From: Rhizobium esperanzae
Lineage (GTDB): Bacteria; Pseudomonadota; Alphaproteobacteria; Rhizobiales; Rhizobiaceae
NCBI RefSeq assembly: GCF_014197615.1
Contig: NZ_JACIFY010000007.1
Coordinates: 183,943 to 247,942, forward strand
DNA length: 64,000 nt
Reading direction: 5' to 3'
A program made the translations under genes and the position numbers. Shown here in pieces: positions 1 to 8,825 of the stretch. Each line of letters begins with the position of its first letter. Position 1 is the first letter of the stretch. The notes beneath the pieces were generated by a model that saw nothing but the letters and a program-made list of their open reading frames with translations, did not search any database and had not been told where the DNA came from.

Positions 1-354
1 GTTTCCTCATTACTAACTCCGTTTTGCCTTGCGGCCAAAAATAGCTCCGCTCGAAAAAAGGTTTTACTATAATAAAAACTCGTCCGCTAGGGGCTCCACC
101 CGCTGGCCGTGCTTTCCTCGCATGACACATGCGATGGGCCCCGATTAGATAGAATCCAGTCCCGCAAACGCTATCTTCCGCGTCGCACAGCAAACCGCGG
201 GAGGCTGACAGTTGCGCAGCCGAAGGCAGTTGCGCGCGATCTCCGGTCCTGATTTACGCTTCTTCTTTACGGCGTTTCTCACGTTTTCTGACACATGCCG
301 CCGCTGTCGTCGTCGAGAAAAACAAAACAAATTGTTTTCTGATAAGAAAAATAC

Positions 355-384
355 TTGACGTTTTTCCCATGGGAATGTTCACTA
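355..384 (+). promoter_or_regulatory. Putative promoter for the solute-binding protein gene
   Basis: TTGACG at 355-360 is a good -35 element. A weak -10 (TTCACT or TCACTA) lies 17-18 bases further on. The spacer contains the palindrome at 364-375, so a bound protein there would block RNA polymerase. The -10 is poor, which would suit an activated or tightly controlled promoter. Confidence 0.4.
364..375. promoter_or_regulatory. Operator-like palindrome, region 1 motif copy 1
   Basis: TTCCCATGGGAA is a perfect 12-base palindrome placed just after the -35 hexamer. Near-copies occur at 5455-5466 (TTCTTATGGGAA) and 11629-11640 (TTCCTATAGGCA), each upstream of another gene set in this region. The repeated position and symmetry suggest one shared transcription factor; no regulator gene lies in region 1. 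Confidence 0.45.
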
Positions 385-460
385 TTGCCACCATGAGTGC
401 GGTGCTGCGGCACGCGTGGGGAGGCAAAACGATAATTGACCCAACCAAAGGGGAACTACG

Positions 461-1525
461 ATGATCATTCAAAAGAGTGGACTGACAATTAGCCGACGCG
501 AAGTCTTGAAAGCTGGCGCGGGGCTGGCCGCCGTAGCGACCCTGGGTGCGCCGAATATCGTTCGTGCGCAGTCGAAAACTATTACCGTTGCGAACAGCGG
601 TGGTGCGATCGAAACGGCGTTCAAGGCAGCTTATTTCGACACGTTCGAGCAGAAGACAGGAATCAAGGTTATCAGCGCCCCTTATCTGGATTCGGCAAAG
701 CTCAAAGCGATGGTCGATGCGAAGTCGGTGGACATTGACGTTTCGGACCTGGATGCTGCGGAGGCCGCCCCTGCGTCCGAAATGGGTCTCCTTGAGGAGA
801 TCGACTACAACGTCGTGCCGAGCAAAGGCCTCCAAACGGGGTCCGCGAACCCTTATTGGACGAACATTTACATCGCCGCATCCGTAATCGCATGGAACAT
901 TGACGCCGCAAAGGGCATGCGGATTCCCAAGAACTGGAAGGAGTTCTTCAATTCCGATATCAAGGGTCAGCGCACACTTTGGAAGAGCGCCAATCAGACG
1001 CTGGAACTAGCGGCGCTTGGCTCAGGTGTCGACCCGAAGAAGCTTTATCCGATCGACCTCGATGCAGCCTTCAAGACCCTGGACGGCATTCGGTCGGAAA
1101 TTTCCTGGTTTGAATCCGGCGCTCAGGCGGCACAGCTCGTCAGTGACAATCAGGTCGATTTCGGTATGGTGTGGAACGGTCGTATCCAGCCTTTGAAAGC
1201 TAAAGGCGCGCCTGTGGACTATACATTTGACAACGCGCTGTTCACGTATGGCGATCTGTGCGTTCCCAAAGGCGTAAAGGACAAGGCGCTGTCGATGGAA
1301 TTCATCGCTCACTGCGTTGATGCCAAGAACCAGGCTATTTTCGCCGAGAACATTCCTTACGGTCCCACAAACCAGGAAGCGTTCGCTCAGCTGTCGGCGG
1401 CTCGACTGGCAGAAATTCCGAACTCCCCGGAGAATTTCTCGAAGGGTACGATGATCGACGTCGATTACTGGGTCAAGAACGGCAAGGAAGTGTTCGATCG
1501 CTTCAACAACTGGGTCGTTGGCTAG
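461..1525 (+). CDS. ABC transporter solute-binding protein, spermidine/putrescine (PotD) type
   Basis: This 354-residue periplasmic binding protein should deliver a ligand to the permeases encoded at 7150-8825 and the ATPase at 8822-9910. The N-terminus shows a twin-arginine signal (SRREVLK, residues 11-17), a hydrophobic stretch and a likely cleavage near residue 36 (IVRAQ), so it is probably exported folded by Tat. The remainder matches the extracellular solute-binding family that includes PotD. The start has a good ribosome site (AAAGGGGAA). It lies apart from its membrane partners, with a stem-loop directly after it. Known relatives bind polyamines, but also many amino or carboxylate compounds, so the ligand is open. 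Confidence 0.88.
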   Translation: MIIQKSGLTISRREVLKAGAGLAAVATLGAPNIVRAQSKTITVANSGGAIETAFKAAYFDTFEQKTGIKVISAPYLDSAKLKAMVDAKSVDIDVSDLDAAEAAPASEMGLLEEIDYNVVPSKGLQTGSANPYWTNIYIAASVIAWNIDAAKGMRIPKNWKEFFNSDIKGQRTLWKSANQTLELAALGSGVDPKKLYPIDLDAAFKTLDGIRSEISWFESGAQAAQLVSDNQVDFGMVWNGRIQPLKAKGAPVDYTFDNALFTYGDLCVPKGVKDKALSMEFIAHCVDAKNQAIFAENIPYGPTNQEAFAQLSAARLAEIPNSPENFSKGTMIDVDYWVKNGKEVFDRFNNWVVG

Positions 1526-1544
1526 GCCACTGACCACGTGATGC

Positions 1545-1573
1545 CCCGCCGCAGCGTCTAACGTTGCGGCGGG
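1545..1573 (+). terminator. Stem-loop after the solute-binding protein gene
   Basis: A 12-base arm CCCGCCGCAGCG (1545-1556) pairs with CGTTGCGGCGGG (1562-1573) with a single mismatch and a five-base loop. There is no following T-run, so it may stabilise the upstream mRNA end or act as a weak terminator between this gene and the convergent gene ending at 1779. Confidence 0.6.
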
Positions 1574-1778
1574 AAGTGAGCCTACGAAAACAAATTTGCA
1601 TTGGTGAACCCGGCTGCTGACTTGGGATCAGTAGTGATCAGTTCCACTCTCGACCACATGACGTCCCGATCAAGAATGACTTCGGCGCATCAACTATCTG
1701 CCGTCACATTGATTGATCATTAGAAAACGCGCGGAATCATGGGTTTCGCGCCTTTGCTCATCAACATTTAGCTATTGG

Positions 1779-2927
1779 CTATGCTTCGGCGGAGACTGTG
1801 CGAAGCGTCCTGAACGGCGTGCCGCTTGCCGCCCGCTTGCGCAGTTCATCCTCTCTCAATGCAATTCCGATCCCGGGGCGATCCGTTAGTTCAATGTGAC
1901 CGTTAACGGGAACGAGCGGTTCATCGCAGATGTCGGAACCAACTTTATCGAAACTGAGGAAATACTCAGTCAGCAGGAAATTTGGCATGCTCGCGCTAGC
2001 CTGCATCGTGGCGGCAAGCGACACTGTCGTCGAATTGTAGTTGTGCGGGCTGACGCCTACGAGATGGGACTCGGCGGTCGCCGCAATCTCCTTCAACTCA
2101 AGAAGGCCCCCACATACGGAGATGTCGGGATTGATGATGTCGACGCCACGGGATGCGAAAAGTGATCGGAATTCGTCTTTCGTATACAGTGTTTCCCCGG
2201 AAACGATCGGGGCGTCGGAGACCTGTCGCACTTCTCGCAGTCCGTCGAGGTCGAACGCAGGAACTGGCTCCTCTATCCAGTAAGGGCGCAGTTGGGCGAT
2301 TGCCTTGGCGAAGCGAGAAGCGATCGTTGGACTGAAGCGTCGGCTGCATTCGACGAGAACCTCAACCTCGTCTCCGACGGCGTCGCGAACGGCCGAAACC
2401 ATCGACACGGCATGCCGTTCAATGTCTTTGTCGACGTAAGTGCGGACAGGCAGCGGGAACGGGTCGAATTTTAGCGCCGTGAAGCCACGGCTAACGACGG
2501 CCTCGGCCGCCTTGGCTATGTCCACTGGCGTTTTCGCATTGTAGGCCCACCCATTTGCGTACACCCTGATCTTATCGCGGTAACGCCCTCCAAGCAGGTT
2601 GTGAACGGGTTGACCGCAGGCCTGGCCGACAATATCCCAGAGGGCTATCTCAAGTCCGGAGAGCGCGCTATAAAATTCCATCGATCCGCGGCGGTGGACG
2701 TAATCGTCCCGGAGCATCGTTGTCGTGTACTTGATCTGAAATGGGTCGCGGCCGATCATGTAACGGGCGAATTGAGCAAGATGGCTGATGATGGCATCTT
2801 CTCTGTCTGACTGTGAATACGATTCACCCCATCCAACAATGCCGGCGTCAGTCTCGAGCCGAACGAAAACCCAATGTTTTTTCGTGCCATTGTCGACGAT
2901 GTAAGACCTGATATTTGTGATTTTCAA
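1779..2927 (-). CDS. Enolase-superfamily (mandelate racemase/muconate lactonizing) dehydratase-like enzyme
   Basis: A 382-residue enzyme of the mandelate racemase group, which abstracts a proton next to a carboxylate and often dehydrates sugar acids. Visible features are the N-terminal capping domain, the KFDP motif near residues 153-156, metal-ligand acids at about E193 (VECSRRF), E219/E220 (WIEEPV) and E245 (SGETL), D268, and H295 in SPHN. The KFD and SPHN pattern recalls the galactonate/mannonate dehydratase branch more than muconate cycloisomerases. It is the last gene of a leftward set with an aldehyde dehydrogenase and an enoyl-CoA hydratase-like enzyme. The substrate is probably a hydroxy-acid or sugar acid but is not identified. 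Confidence 0.85.
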   Translation of the reverse strand: MKITNIRSYIVDNGTKKHWVFVRLETDAGIVGWGESYSQSDREDAIISHLAQFARYMIGRDPFQIKYTTTMLRDDYVHRRGSMEFYSALSGLEIALWDIVGQACGQPVHNLLGGRYRDKIRVYANGWAYNAKTPVDIAKAAEAVVSRGFTALKFDPFPLPVRTYVDKDIERHAVSMVSAVRDAVGDEVEVLVECSRRFSPTIASRFAKAIAQLRPYWIEEPVPAFDLDGLREVRQVSDAPIVSGETLYTKDEFRSLFASRGVDIINPDISVCGGLLELKEIAATAESHLVGVSPHNYNSTTVSLAATMQASASMPNFLLTEYFLSFDKVGSDICDEPLVPVNGHIELTDRPGIGIALREDELRKRAASGTPFRTLRTVSAEA

Positions 2928-2992
2928 CTCTTGTCTCCGAGTTTGCCATTGCGCGAGAGCATGGAGTCTTGAAAGCTGGTCCCGGGGCGAAC

Positions 2993-4489
2993 TCAGTCCG
3001 ACGGCGCTATCCAGACGGATTTGACGTTGGTGTACTCTTCCACGTGCTGCCGACCTGACTCGCGCCCAAACCCGCTCATCTTGTATCCACCAAAGGGAAC
3101 GCCTGGATCAGCAAGCTGGTACGAGTTCGCCCAGATAACCCCTGATTTGATGCGCCGTGCCATCGTATGCACCGTATCCAGATGGCTCGACCAAACGCCA
3201 GCTCCAAGTCCGAAAACCGTGCTGTTTGCCAAAGTGACGACTTCGTCGATGGTATCGAATGGAAATACCGTCAGGACTGGACCAAATATTTCCTCTCGCC
3301 CGATGGCCATTTCGGAAGTCAGGTCTGCAAACACTGTCGGGGCGACAAAGTTGCCGTTGGCGAGTTCGCCTTCCTGGACACGGGCTCCGCCGGAGACTAC
3401 TCGCGCCCCTTCTCGAACACCGCTCTCAACAAACCCGCAGACGCGTTCGAGCTGTTTCGTAGAAACAAGGGGGCCGATTTGCGTAGAGGTATCAAGGCCG
3501 TTCCCCATTTTTAGACTTCTACCAAACTCGGCGACACCCTCAACAACCTGGTCGTAAATTGATCGCTCGACAAAAAGGCGCGATCCAGCACTGCATATCT
3601 GACCGCTGTTATTGAAGATGGCTTGTGCAGCCCCAGGTATGGCTTTACTCAAATTGGCATCGGCGAAAACGATGTTTGGGGACTTGCCTCCCAGCTCCAT
3701 GGTCAACCGCTTCATTGTCGGCGCGGCAGCCTGCATGATCCGTTGGCCGGTCAAGTGACTTCCCGTGAATGCGATCTTGTCAACCTCGGGATGCTCGACG
3801 AGTCGTGCACCTGCGACCGCTCCCGAGCCAGTAACAATATTGAAAACGCCTTTCGGTATCCCGGCCTCTAGGGCTAGCTCACCCAATCGCAAAGGCACAA
3901 GAGGGGCCTCTTCCGCAGGTTTCAGGACAAGCGTGCAGCCAGTTGCCAACACCGGACCGAGCTTCCAGATGGTGGACGGAATCGGGCCGTTCCACGGCGT
4001 AATCGCGCCGACGACCCCGATAGGCTCGCGTAGCGTATAGGAAAATATGTCGCCACCATGGGAATTGGGAACCGTTTCGCCGTGTACAGATACCGCCATC
4101 GCCGCGTAATACCGGAGCAGCCCGATCGCGCGCTTGCGAAAACCCATCTGCCGAGAGATAGGCGCGCCCATATCGATCGTTGCGAGTGTCGCTAGTTCTT
4201 CGAAATTGGCGTCCACGAGGTCGGCAAATGTCAGAAGGAGATTTTGACGTTCGTACGGCGTGCTCGTGCTCCAAGGCCCCGTCTCGAAAGCTCTCCGCGC
4301 AGCAGCTACTGCTCGGTTGATGTCTTCCTCGCCACCCATCGCGACATAGGCGATGGTGACTCCAGTGGCCGGGTTGATTGAGGGGTAAGTCTCACCTGTG
4401 GCGGCCTCGATCCACTCACCGTCTATAAGCAGTTTCCGCGTTCCCCTGAGAGACGGATAATCGGTTCGGATTGATGGTTCTTGAAGCAC
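2993..4489 (-). CDS. NAD(P)-dependent aldehyde dehydrogenase
   Basis: Oxidises an aldehyde to a carboxylate; it is likely to act after the GMC alcohol dehydrogenase at 9946-11556. From the chosen start it has 498 residues, usual for the family. Motifs seen are LKPAEE (lysine about 190), the general base in MELGGK (about E265) and the nucleophile in SGQICSAG (about C299). The open frame extends to 4600, but that start would overlap the upstream gene by 47 bases. A GTG at 4489 preceded by AAAGGAG gives no overlap and a normal length, so it is preferred; an ATG at 4528 is the alternative. Lies between a hydratase and an enolase-superfamily gene. Confidence 0.87.
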   Translation of the reverse strand: MLQEPSIRTDYPSLRGTRKLLIDGEWIEAATGETYPSINPATGVTIAYVAMGGEEDINRAVAAARRAFETGPWSTSTPYERQNLLLTFADLVDANFEELATLATIDMGAPISRQMGFRKRAIGLLRYYAAMAVSVHGETVPNSHGGDIFSYTLREPIGVVGAITPWNGPIPSTIWKLGPVLATGCTLVLKPAEEAPLVPLRLGELALEAGIPKGVFNIVTGSGAVAGARLVEHPEVDKIAFTGSHLTGQRIMQAAAPTMKRLTMELGGKSPNIVFADANLSKAIPGAAQAIFNNSGQICSAGSRLFVERSIYDQVVEGVAEFGRSLKMGNGLDTSTQIGPLVSTKQLERVCGFVESGVREGARVVSGGARVQEGELANGNFVAPTVFADLTSEMAIGREEIFGPVLTVFPFDTIDEVVTLANSTVFGLGAGVWSSHLDTVHTMARRIKSGVIWANSYQLADPGVPFGGYKMSGFGRESGRQHVEEYTNVKSVWIAPSD

Positions 4490-4553
4490 TTCCAGTTCTC
4501 CTTTCTCCCTCTCGAAGCTATTTCGCATATGCGCCGCGATGGCGACGTCGAGC

Positions 4554-5393
4554 TCACTCTTCCGAGGACGGGATAGTCTTGCGCTTCTCGAATGGGGCAA
4601 ACTGCTGCTTGCGCCAGTCCAGTGCGGCCTGGAGGCTTACATTCGTGCGAAGGTCGTCGAACATGTCGCGTTCCGGAGAACCGGCCGTCCGCATCATCGC
4701 GGCCATGTCGGCACCGTGTCGCAATGCGGTGAAAAGGCCCATTGTCTCGAAACTTTGATTAATTGAGCGCTTGTTCCAACGCTGGCAGTTTGCTGCGACG
4801 CGCGACATTCGCTTCGCTACGAGCAACGTTTCCTCAAAGAGAGAGGCTGTCGGGAAGACACGCTCGACAAGGCCTACTTCCAGGGCCTCATGCGCATCCA
4901 GGATATCCCCGGTGTAGATGAGTTCACGGCACTTGTTCCCGAGTATCCAGGGAGCCATCATTGTCCCGATCGCGCCCGCGAACCGTGCTTCCAGAACGCC
5001 GATTTGCGATCGGTCCGAACAGTACCTGATGTCGCAGCAAAGGGCCAACTCAAGGCCGCCCGCCAGGCAGAAGCCGTCGATCATCGCGATCACCGGTTTG
5101 CTGCAGCGCCAATTTGACAGAAGGAATTCCTGCTGATCCAGGTATCGATCGTTGATTTGCTCGATGTTCCTTTTGGCTCCGGGATACTCTTTGAGATCGT
5201 ATCCGGCCGAGAATGCTCGGTCGCCTGCTCCCCTCACAATGATCACCCGGACGTCGTCGTTGCCATCGAGCTCCGCCATCAACGCCCGATACTCGACGGT
5301 CAGTTGATCGTTGATGGCATTCATGCGATCCGGGCGATTGATGGTGACCACGGCCACACGGTCATCGACTTCAAAAAGTAGCGTTTCAAACAT
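4554..5393 (-). CDS. Enoyl-CoA hydratase/isomerase family protein
   Basis: A 279-residue crotonase-fold protein, expected to hydrate, isomerise or cleave an acyl-CoA. The oxyanion-hole segments AFSAGYDLKEY (about 60-70) and DGFCLAGGLELALCCDI (about 106-122) are clear, with a candidate catalytic Glu at about 115; the second region reads GVLEARFAGAIG (Glu about 135). It is the first gene of the leftward set and shares a divergent control region with 5543. Together with the CoA ligase at 13052-14677 it suggests that part of the pathway runs on CoA thioesters. Crotonases vary widely in reaction, so the exact chemistry is not assigned. Confidence 0.86.
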   Translation of the reverse strand: MFETLLFEVDDRVAVVTINRPDRMNAINDQLTVEYRALMAELDGNDDVRVIIVRGAGDRAFSAGYDLKEYPGAKRNIEQINDRYLDQQEFLLSNWRCSKPVIAMIDGFCLAGGLELALCCDIRYCSDRSQIGVLEARFAGAIGTMMAPWILGNKCRELIYTGDILDAHEALEVGLVERVFPTASLFEETLLVAKRMSRVAANCQRWNKRSINQSFETMGLFTALRHGADMAAMMRTAGSPERDMFDDLRTNVSLQAALDWRKQQFAPFEKRKTIPSSEE

Positions 5394-5454
5394 TGGTCGA
5401 CCCCTTTTTCTTGGGTTGCATCTTTATCGAATTTGACCTGAACGTCTAGTTTTT

Positions 5455-5466
5455 TTCTTATGGGAA
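5455..5466. promoter_or_regulatory. Operator-like palindrome, region 1 motif copy 2
   Basis: TTCTTATGGGAA matches the palindrome at 364-375 in 10 of 12 positions and lies in the 149-base divergent region between the hydratase gene and the 5543 gene. It sits ten bases upstream of a strong -35 hexamer for the rightward promoter, where it could serve both directions. Confidence 0.45.
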
Positions 5467-5475
5467 ATATATTTC

Positions 5476-5504
5476 TTGACACAAAATGTTTCGAAGCTTT
5501 GAAT
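5476..5504 (+). promoter_or_regulatory. Putative sigma-70 promoter of the rightward region 1 operon
   Basis: TTGACA (5476-5481) and TTGAAT (5499-5504) are separated by 17 bases, a close match to a housekeeping promoter. Transcription would start near 5511 and read the small gene at 5543, the LLM monooxygenase and, past the stem-loop at 7055-7090, the transporter genes. Confidence 0.6.
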
Positions 5505-5542
5505 GCGTCCCAATCAAGGAGCCGCAATAAGCTCCGATAACG

Positions 5543-5881
5543 ATGAAGGGGACGGTCTCAATGATCGTTAGTTTAAGCCGGGACCTGACAGTCAAACTGC
5601 TGCTTCCCGATGATTTCAAAGCTCTTTCCCTGAGACTCGATGAGAGTTGGCCTACGGGCTTGTCCGGTGGGGATTTTTCATCGGGTCTTGCCGGGTGGGG
5701 CAGCCTTGAAGACCCCAATCATGTCTGGGTGAGAACCGAGCGGTTGCGGAAGCTTGGACCTCAGGCCGCCGATTGGCTCGCCCGTTTTGATGCAATGATC
5801 GACAAGGCTGCCCAATATGGGTGGACCCGCGACTATGGGGCTGAAGTCCGCATGCACATCGACCGATCCAAAATTAGTTAG
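5543..5881 (+). CDS. Orphan 112-aa protein preceding the LLM monooxygenase
   Basis: I do not recognise this family. The product has 112 residues, with no signal peptide or membrane segment. It is rich in Trp, Leu and Arg, with a helical-looking C-terminal half (VWVRTERLRKLGPQAADWLARFDAMIDKA). It is the first gene after a strong promoter and ends 16 bases before the monooxygenase start, so co-expression is likely. An in-frame ATG at 5561 is an alternative start. It could be a small partner or chaperone for the flavoenzyme, but that is inference from position only. Confidence 0.6.
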   Translation: MKGTVSMIVSLSRDLTVKLLLPDDFKALSLRLDESWPTGLSGGDFSSGLAGWGSLEDPNHVWVRTERLRKLGPQAADWLARFDAMIDKAAQYGWTRDYGAEVRMHIDRSKIS

Positions 5882-5897
5882 TAATAAAGGAAAACGC

Positions 5898-7049
5898 ATG
5901 TCCTACCTGCCTTTGAAGCACGGGCTCTTTCTGCCTCCTTTCCACAAGGTGACTGAAAGCCCCACGATCTCCCTTCATCGAGATATGGAAATCATTCGAT
6001 GGGCGGATGAACTCGGATTTGACGAAGCATGGGTTGGCGAGCATCATTCCGGTGGCTTCGAGACCATAGCCTCGCCAGAACTTCTTCTCGCCGCTGTTGC
6101 CGAGCGAACCCGCAGGATCAGGCTTGGAACTGGCGTCGTATCGTTGCCTTACCACAACCCCCTGATGGTCGCGAACCGGATCATTCAGCTCGACCATATG
6201 ACCCAGGGGCGCATCATTTTCGGCGTCGGCCCAGGCCTGCTCGTCACAGACGCGCGAATGCTCGGCATCGACCCTCAGCAGACCCGAGACCGGATGGCTG
6301 AAGCCTTGGAGGTCATCGTTCGTCTTCTCAGGGGTGAAACCATAACCCACACCGCCGACTGGTTTGTCCTCAAGGACGCGCGGGTCCATTTCGCACCATA
6401 TCAACAACCGCATCCCGAAATCGCACTCGCCAGCTCGATTTCGCCGTCTGGCGCGAAGGCGGCCGGAAAATATGGATTCTCCATGCTTTGCGTTGCTGCG
6501 GCTGACCGGGCCGGCTTTGATGCCCTAAAGACCAACTGGGATATCGCGACGCAAGTTGCGGAAGCCAACGGTAAAAAAATGGACCCCCGTGGGCTTCGTC
6601 TTGTGGCACCGATGCACATCGCCGAGACCCGTGAGCAGGCGGCCAAGAACGTTCAGTTCGGCCTTCGCGATTACATGGATTACTCGAACAGCGTTGCACC
6701 GGGCCGCTTTCCAGCGGATGGCGATCCGGTCGCCTATATGAACGAGGTCGGCGGCGGCGCGATCGGTACCCCTGATGACGCAATTGCGCTGATCGAGCGG
6801 CTGATCGGCCGCCAAGGCGACTTTGGGGTATTCCTCCAGATGGCTCACAATTGGGCGGACTGGGAGCAAACCCGCCGATCCTATGAACTCTATGCGCGCT
6901 ACGTCATCCCCCACTTCACGAAGGTGAACGCAAATCGGCAAGCTTCGCTTACCGAGATGGCAGGGAACGCAGCAAACAACGAGGCCGAACGCCGGCGCGC
7001 AGTCGAGGCTCAAATTGCGAAATATGCGACCGAGTCGAAGAAGGGCTAA
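5898..7049 (+). CDS. LLM-class flavin-dependent monooxygenase, limonene 1,2-monooxygenase (LimB)-like
   Basis: A 383-residue luciferase-like monooxygenase, expected to use reduced flavin and oxygen to oxygenate a substrate. The N-terminus (KHGLFLPPFH, then DMEIIRWADELGFDEAWVGEHHSGG) and the segment RIRLGTGVVSLPYHNPLMVA strongly recall limonene 1,2-monooxygenases and their relatives. Such enzymes need a separate flavin reductase, and one is encoded at 15134-15673 in the same gene set. The start at 5898 is preceded by AAAGGAAAA; the longer open frame from 5817 would overlap the upstream gene. The substrate need not be a terpene: this subfamily is broad. Confidence 0.85.
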   Translation: MSYLPLKHGLFLPPFHKVTESPTISLHRDMEIIRWADELGFDEAWVGEHHSGGFETIASPELLLAAVAERTRRIRLGTGVVSLPYHNPLMVANRIIQLDHMTQGRIIFGVGPGLLVTDARMLGIDPQQTRDRMAEALEVIVRLLRGETITHTADWFVLKDARVHFAPYQQPHPEIALASSISPSGAKAAGKYGFSMLCVAAADRAGFDALKTNWDIATQVAEANGKKMDPRGLRLVAPMHIAETREQAAKNVQFGLRDYMDYSNSVAPGRFPADGDPVAYMNEVGGGAIGTPDDAIALIERLIGRQGDFGVFLQMAHNWADWEQTRRSYELYARYVIPHFTKVNANRQASLTEMAGNAANNEAERRRAVEAQIAKYATESKKG

Positions 7050-7054
7050 TCGTC

Positions 7055-7090
7055 TTTGGGCCGCGGACGTCCAAACCTCGGCGGCCCAAA
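7055..7090 (+). terminator. Stem-loop between monooxygenase and permease genes
   Basis: TTTGGGCCGC (7055-7064) pairs perfectly with GCGGCCCAAA (7081-7090); an outer ATCGTCT/AGACGAT pair (7049-7055 and 7096-7102) extends the structure. No clear T-run follows. It may partly terminate transcription and lower expression of the downstream transporter genes relative to the monooxygenase. Confidence 0.5.
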
Positions 7091-7149
7091 ATTTCAGACG
7101 ATCGGAAAGGACCCGTTCCGGGAACGATGAAAATAATGGGAACAATGTA

Positions 7150-8007
7150 ATGGGTGGAACTCTGATTGAACGACGTCAGCGACGTCATAGCGGCCATTTA
7201 TGGCTGCTGTTGCCTGCCGCGCTGCTGATTTTGCCATTCTTTGTGTGGCCGTCAGTACTCATCATCGGCAAGAGCTTTTCTGGCGATGGCGGGCCGCTCG
7301 AGCAGTACAGGATCGTGTTCACGAATCCCGGCATTCGAGCCGTCCTCGTTTACACCTTCTACGTGTCAGCAGTCGTGACTGTGATAACTCTGCTTGTCGG
7401 ATATCCGGTTGCCTTCGTCATCACTCATCTGCCCAAGAAGATTGCAACCGTTTGTGTCGCGCTGATTTTTCTTCCTTTCTGGGTCAGCACCGTCATCCGA
7501 ACCTTCGCCTGGATGATCATCCTGGGACGCAAAGGTCCTCTGAATGAAGCTCTGATGGCCATCGGGCTACTCAGCCAACCACTTCGTCTTCTCGACAACG
7601 GGGTCGGGATGATCATTGCGATGGTATACATCCAGATACCATTTATGGTGATCCCGCTTATCAATACTATGAGGACGATCGACCCCAGTTTTATGCGCGC
7701 CGCAGCTATATTGGGGGCCAATCCATTCTGGCAAATTGTCCGCGTCTATTTCCCACTCTCCCTGCCGGGCGCAATGGTTGGATCAATATTGGTTTTCATT
7801 TCGTCTCTTGGCTTTTTCGTCACTCCTTCGCTACTCGGCGGCTCTCGAACAATGTTGTCCATCCTCATTAGCCAGCAGGCATCAAGACTGTTGAACTGGC
7901 CCCTCGCGTCCGCTTTGGCGACGGTCGCGCTTGTTCTGACGGCAGCGTTGTTTCTGGTTTACAAGATGGCGCGTGGCGCAACCGCCAAGAGCGGAGGCAT
8001 AGCATGA
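7150..8007 (+). CDS. ABC transporter permease, PotB/PotH type
   Basis: A 285-residue inner-membrane subunit with about six hydrophobic segments. The first begins near residue 16 (LWLLLPAALLILPFFVWP), typical of the PotB family. An EAA-like loop (AAAILGANPFWQIVRVYFPLSLPG) for docking the ATPase is seen about two-thirds along. The start was placed at the ATG at 7150; the open frame reaches 7015 but would overlap the upstream gene and crosses the stem-loop. It overlaps the next permease gene by four bases (ATGA). It works with 8004-8825, 8822-9910 and the binding protein at 461. Confidence 0.88.
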   Translation: MGGTLIERRQRRHSGHLWLLLPAALLILPFFVWPSVLIIGKSFSGDGGPLEQYRIVFTNPGIRAVLVYTFYVSAVVTVITLLVGYPVAFVITHLPKKIATVCVALIFLPFWVSTVIRTFAWMIILGRKGPLNEALMAIGLLSQPLRLLDNGVGMIIAMVYIQIPFMVIPLINTMRTIDPSFMRAAAILGANPFWQIVRVYFPLSLPGAMVGSILVFISSLGFFVTPSLLGGSRTMLSILISQQASRLLNWPLASALATVALVLTAALFLVYKMARGATAKSGGIA

Positions 8008-8825
8008 AGAACGAAGGAATCGTCTGGAAGACTTTACGACTATCCGTACGTGCTTTGACGATGTTGCTCTTGCTTGCGATGCTAGTGCCGCTGGCAATTA
8101 TCGTCATACTTTCCCTGTCGGACCAATCCTATCTGTCATTTCCCCCGAGCGCCTTCTCGTTTCGTTGGTATCGGTCGTTTCTGTCCAACGCGGACTACCA
8201 GAGCGCCATCGCCAACAGCCTGACAATTGGCGTGTCTGCCGCTTTTTTAGCTACGGTTGCGGGAACGCTGGTAGCCATCGCCGTCATCCGTGGAGCCATA
8301 CCCGGGAAGAACGTTCTGTCGACATTGATGATGGCTCCTGCGATCCTTCCTCAGATCATCCTGGCGATCGGCCTCTACCCGATCAGCGTTCTGCTGTCTT
8401 TGAACGGCACCTACTGGGCCGTCATTCTGGCCCACGCCGCTGTATCGATACCTTTTCCCTTCATCGCTGTGTGCGGTGCGCTACAGGGTTACTCCGAGCG
8501 CATTGAGTATGCGGCGATGAGCCTGGGCGCTTCCCCTCGCCAGACTTTTCGGCACGTCACTCTGCCTATGATAGGCGCTAGTGTCTTCTCGGGCTTCGTT
8601 TTCGCTTTGGCGTTTTCGATTGATGAGCTCGTCTTGGCGATCTTCCTGACGAGTCCGTCGACTAGAACGCTACCCCTGCTTTTGTGGCAGCAGTTGAACT
8701 ACCAGGTCACCCCGGAAATCGCGGCCGCCGCCACCGTTCTCCTCACATTTACATTGTTGCTGATCCTAAGCGCCACACTCGTGCGACGGTTCGGTCAGCA
8801 GAAATACAAGGTCTCGAGCGCATGA
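8004..8825 (+). CDS. ABC transporter permease, PotC/PotI type
   Basis: The second permease of the polyamine-type importer, 273 residues. It shows an N-terminal membrane segment (ALTMLLLLAMLVPLAIIVILSL), about five more hydrophobic segments and an EAA loop AAMSLGASPRQTFRHVTLPM near residues 170-190. It starts inside the stop of the first permease and ends inside the start of the ATPase, the tight overlap usual for translational coupling of transporter subunits. Confidence 0.88.
   Translation: MKNEGIVWKTLRLSVRALTMLLLLAMLVPLAIIVILSLSDQSYLSFPPSAFSFRWYRSFLSNADYQSAIANSLTIGVSAAFLATVAGTLVAIAVIRGAIPGKNVLSTLMMAPAILPQIILAIGLYPISVLLSLNGTYWAVILAHAAVSIPFPFIAVCGALQGYSERIEYAAMSLGASPRQTFRHVTLPMIGASVFSGFVFALAFSIDELVLAIFLTSPSTRTLPLLLWQQLNYQVTPEIAAAATVLLTFTLLLILSATLVRRFGQQKYKVSSA

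Larger units (their letters stand above)
1..460. other. Leading intergenic region, no gene seen
   Basis: No convincing coding sequence is visible here. The open frames on the minus strand are low-complexity and arginine-rich and look like shadows. The stretch holds a TATAAT-like hexamer near 68-73 in an A+T-rich patch. Its right end carries the promoter and palindrome that precede the solute-binding protein gene at 461. The tail of a truncated gene from outside the window cannot be excluded. Confidence 0.5.

Noticed and set aside
254..835. 193-codon open frame on the minus strand at the left end
   Set aside because: It overlaps the start of the well-supported solute-binding protein gene on the other strand and has no family resemblance; treated as a shadow.
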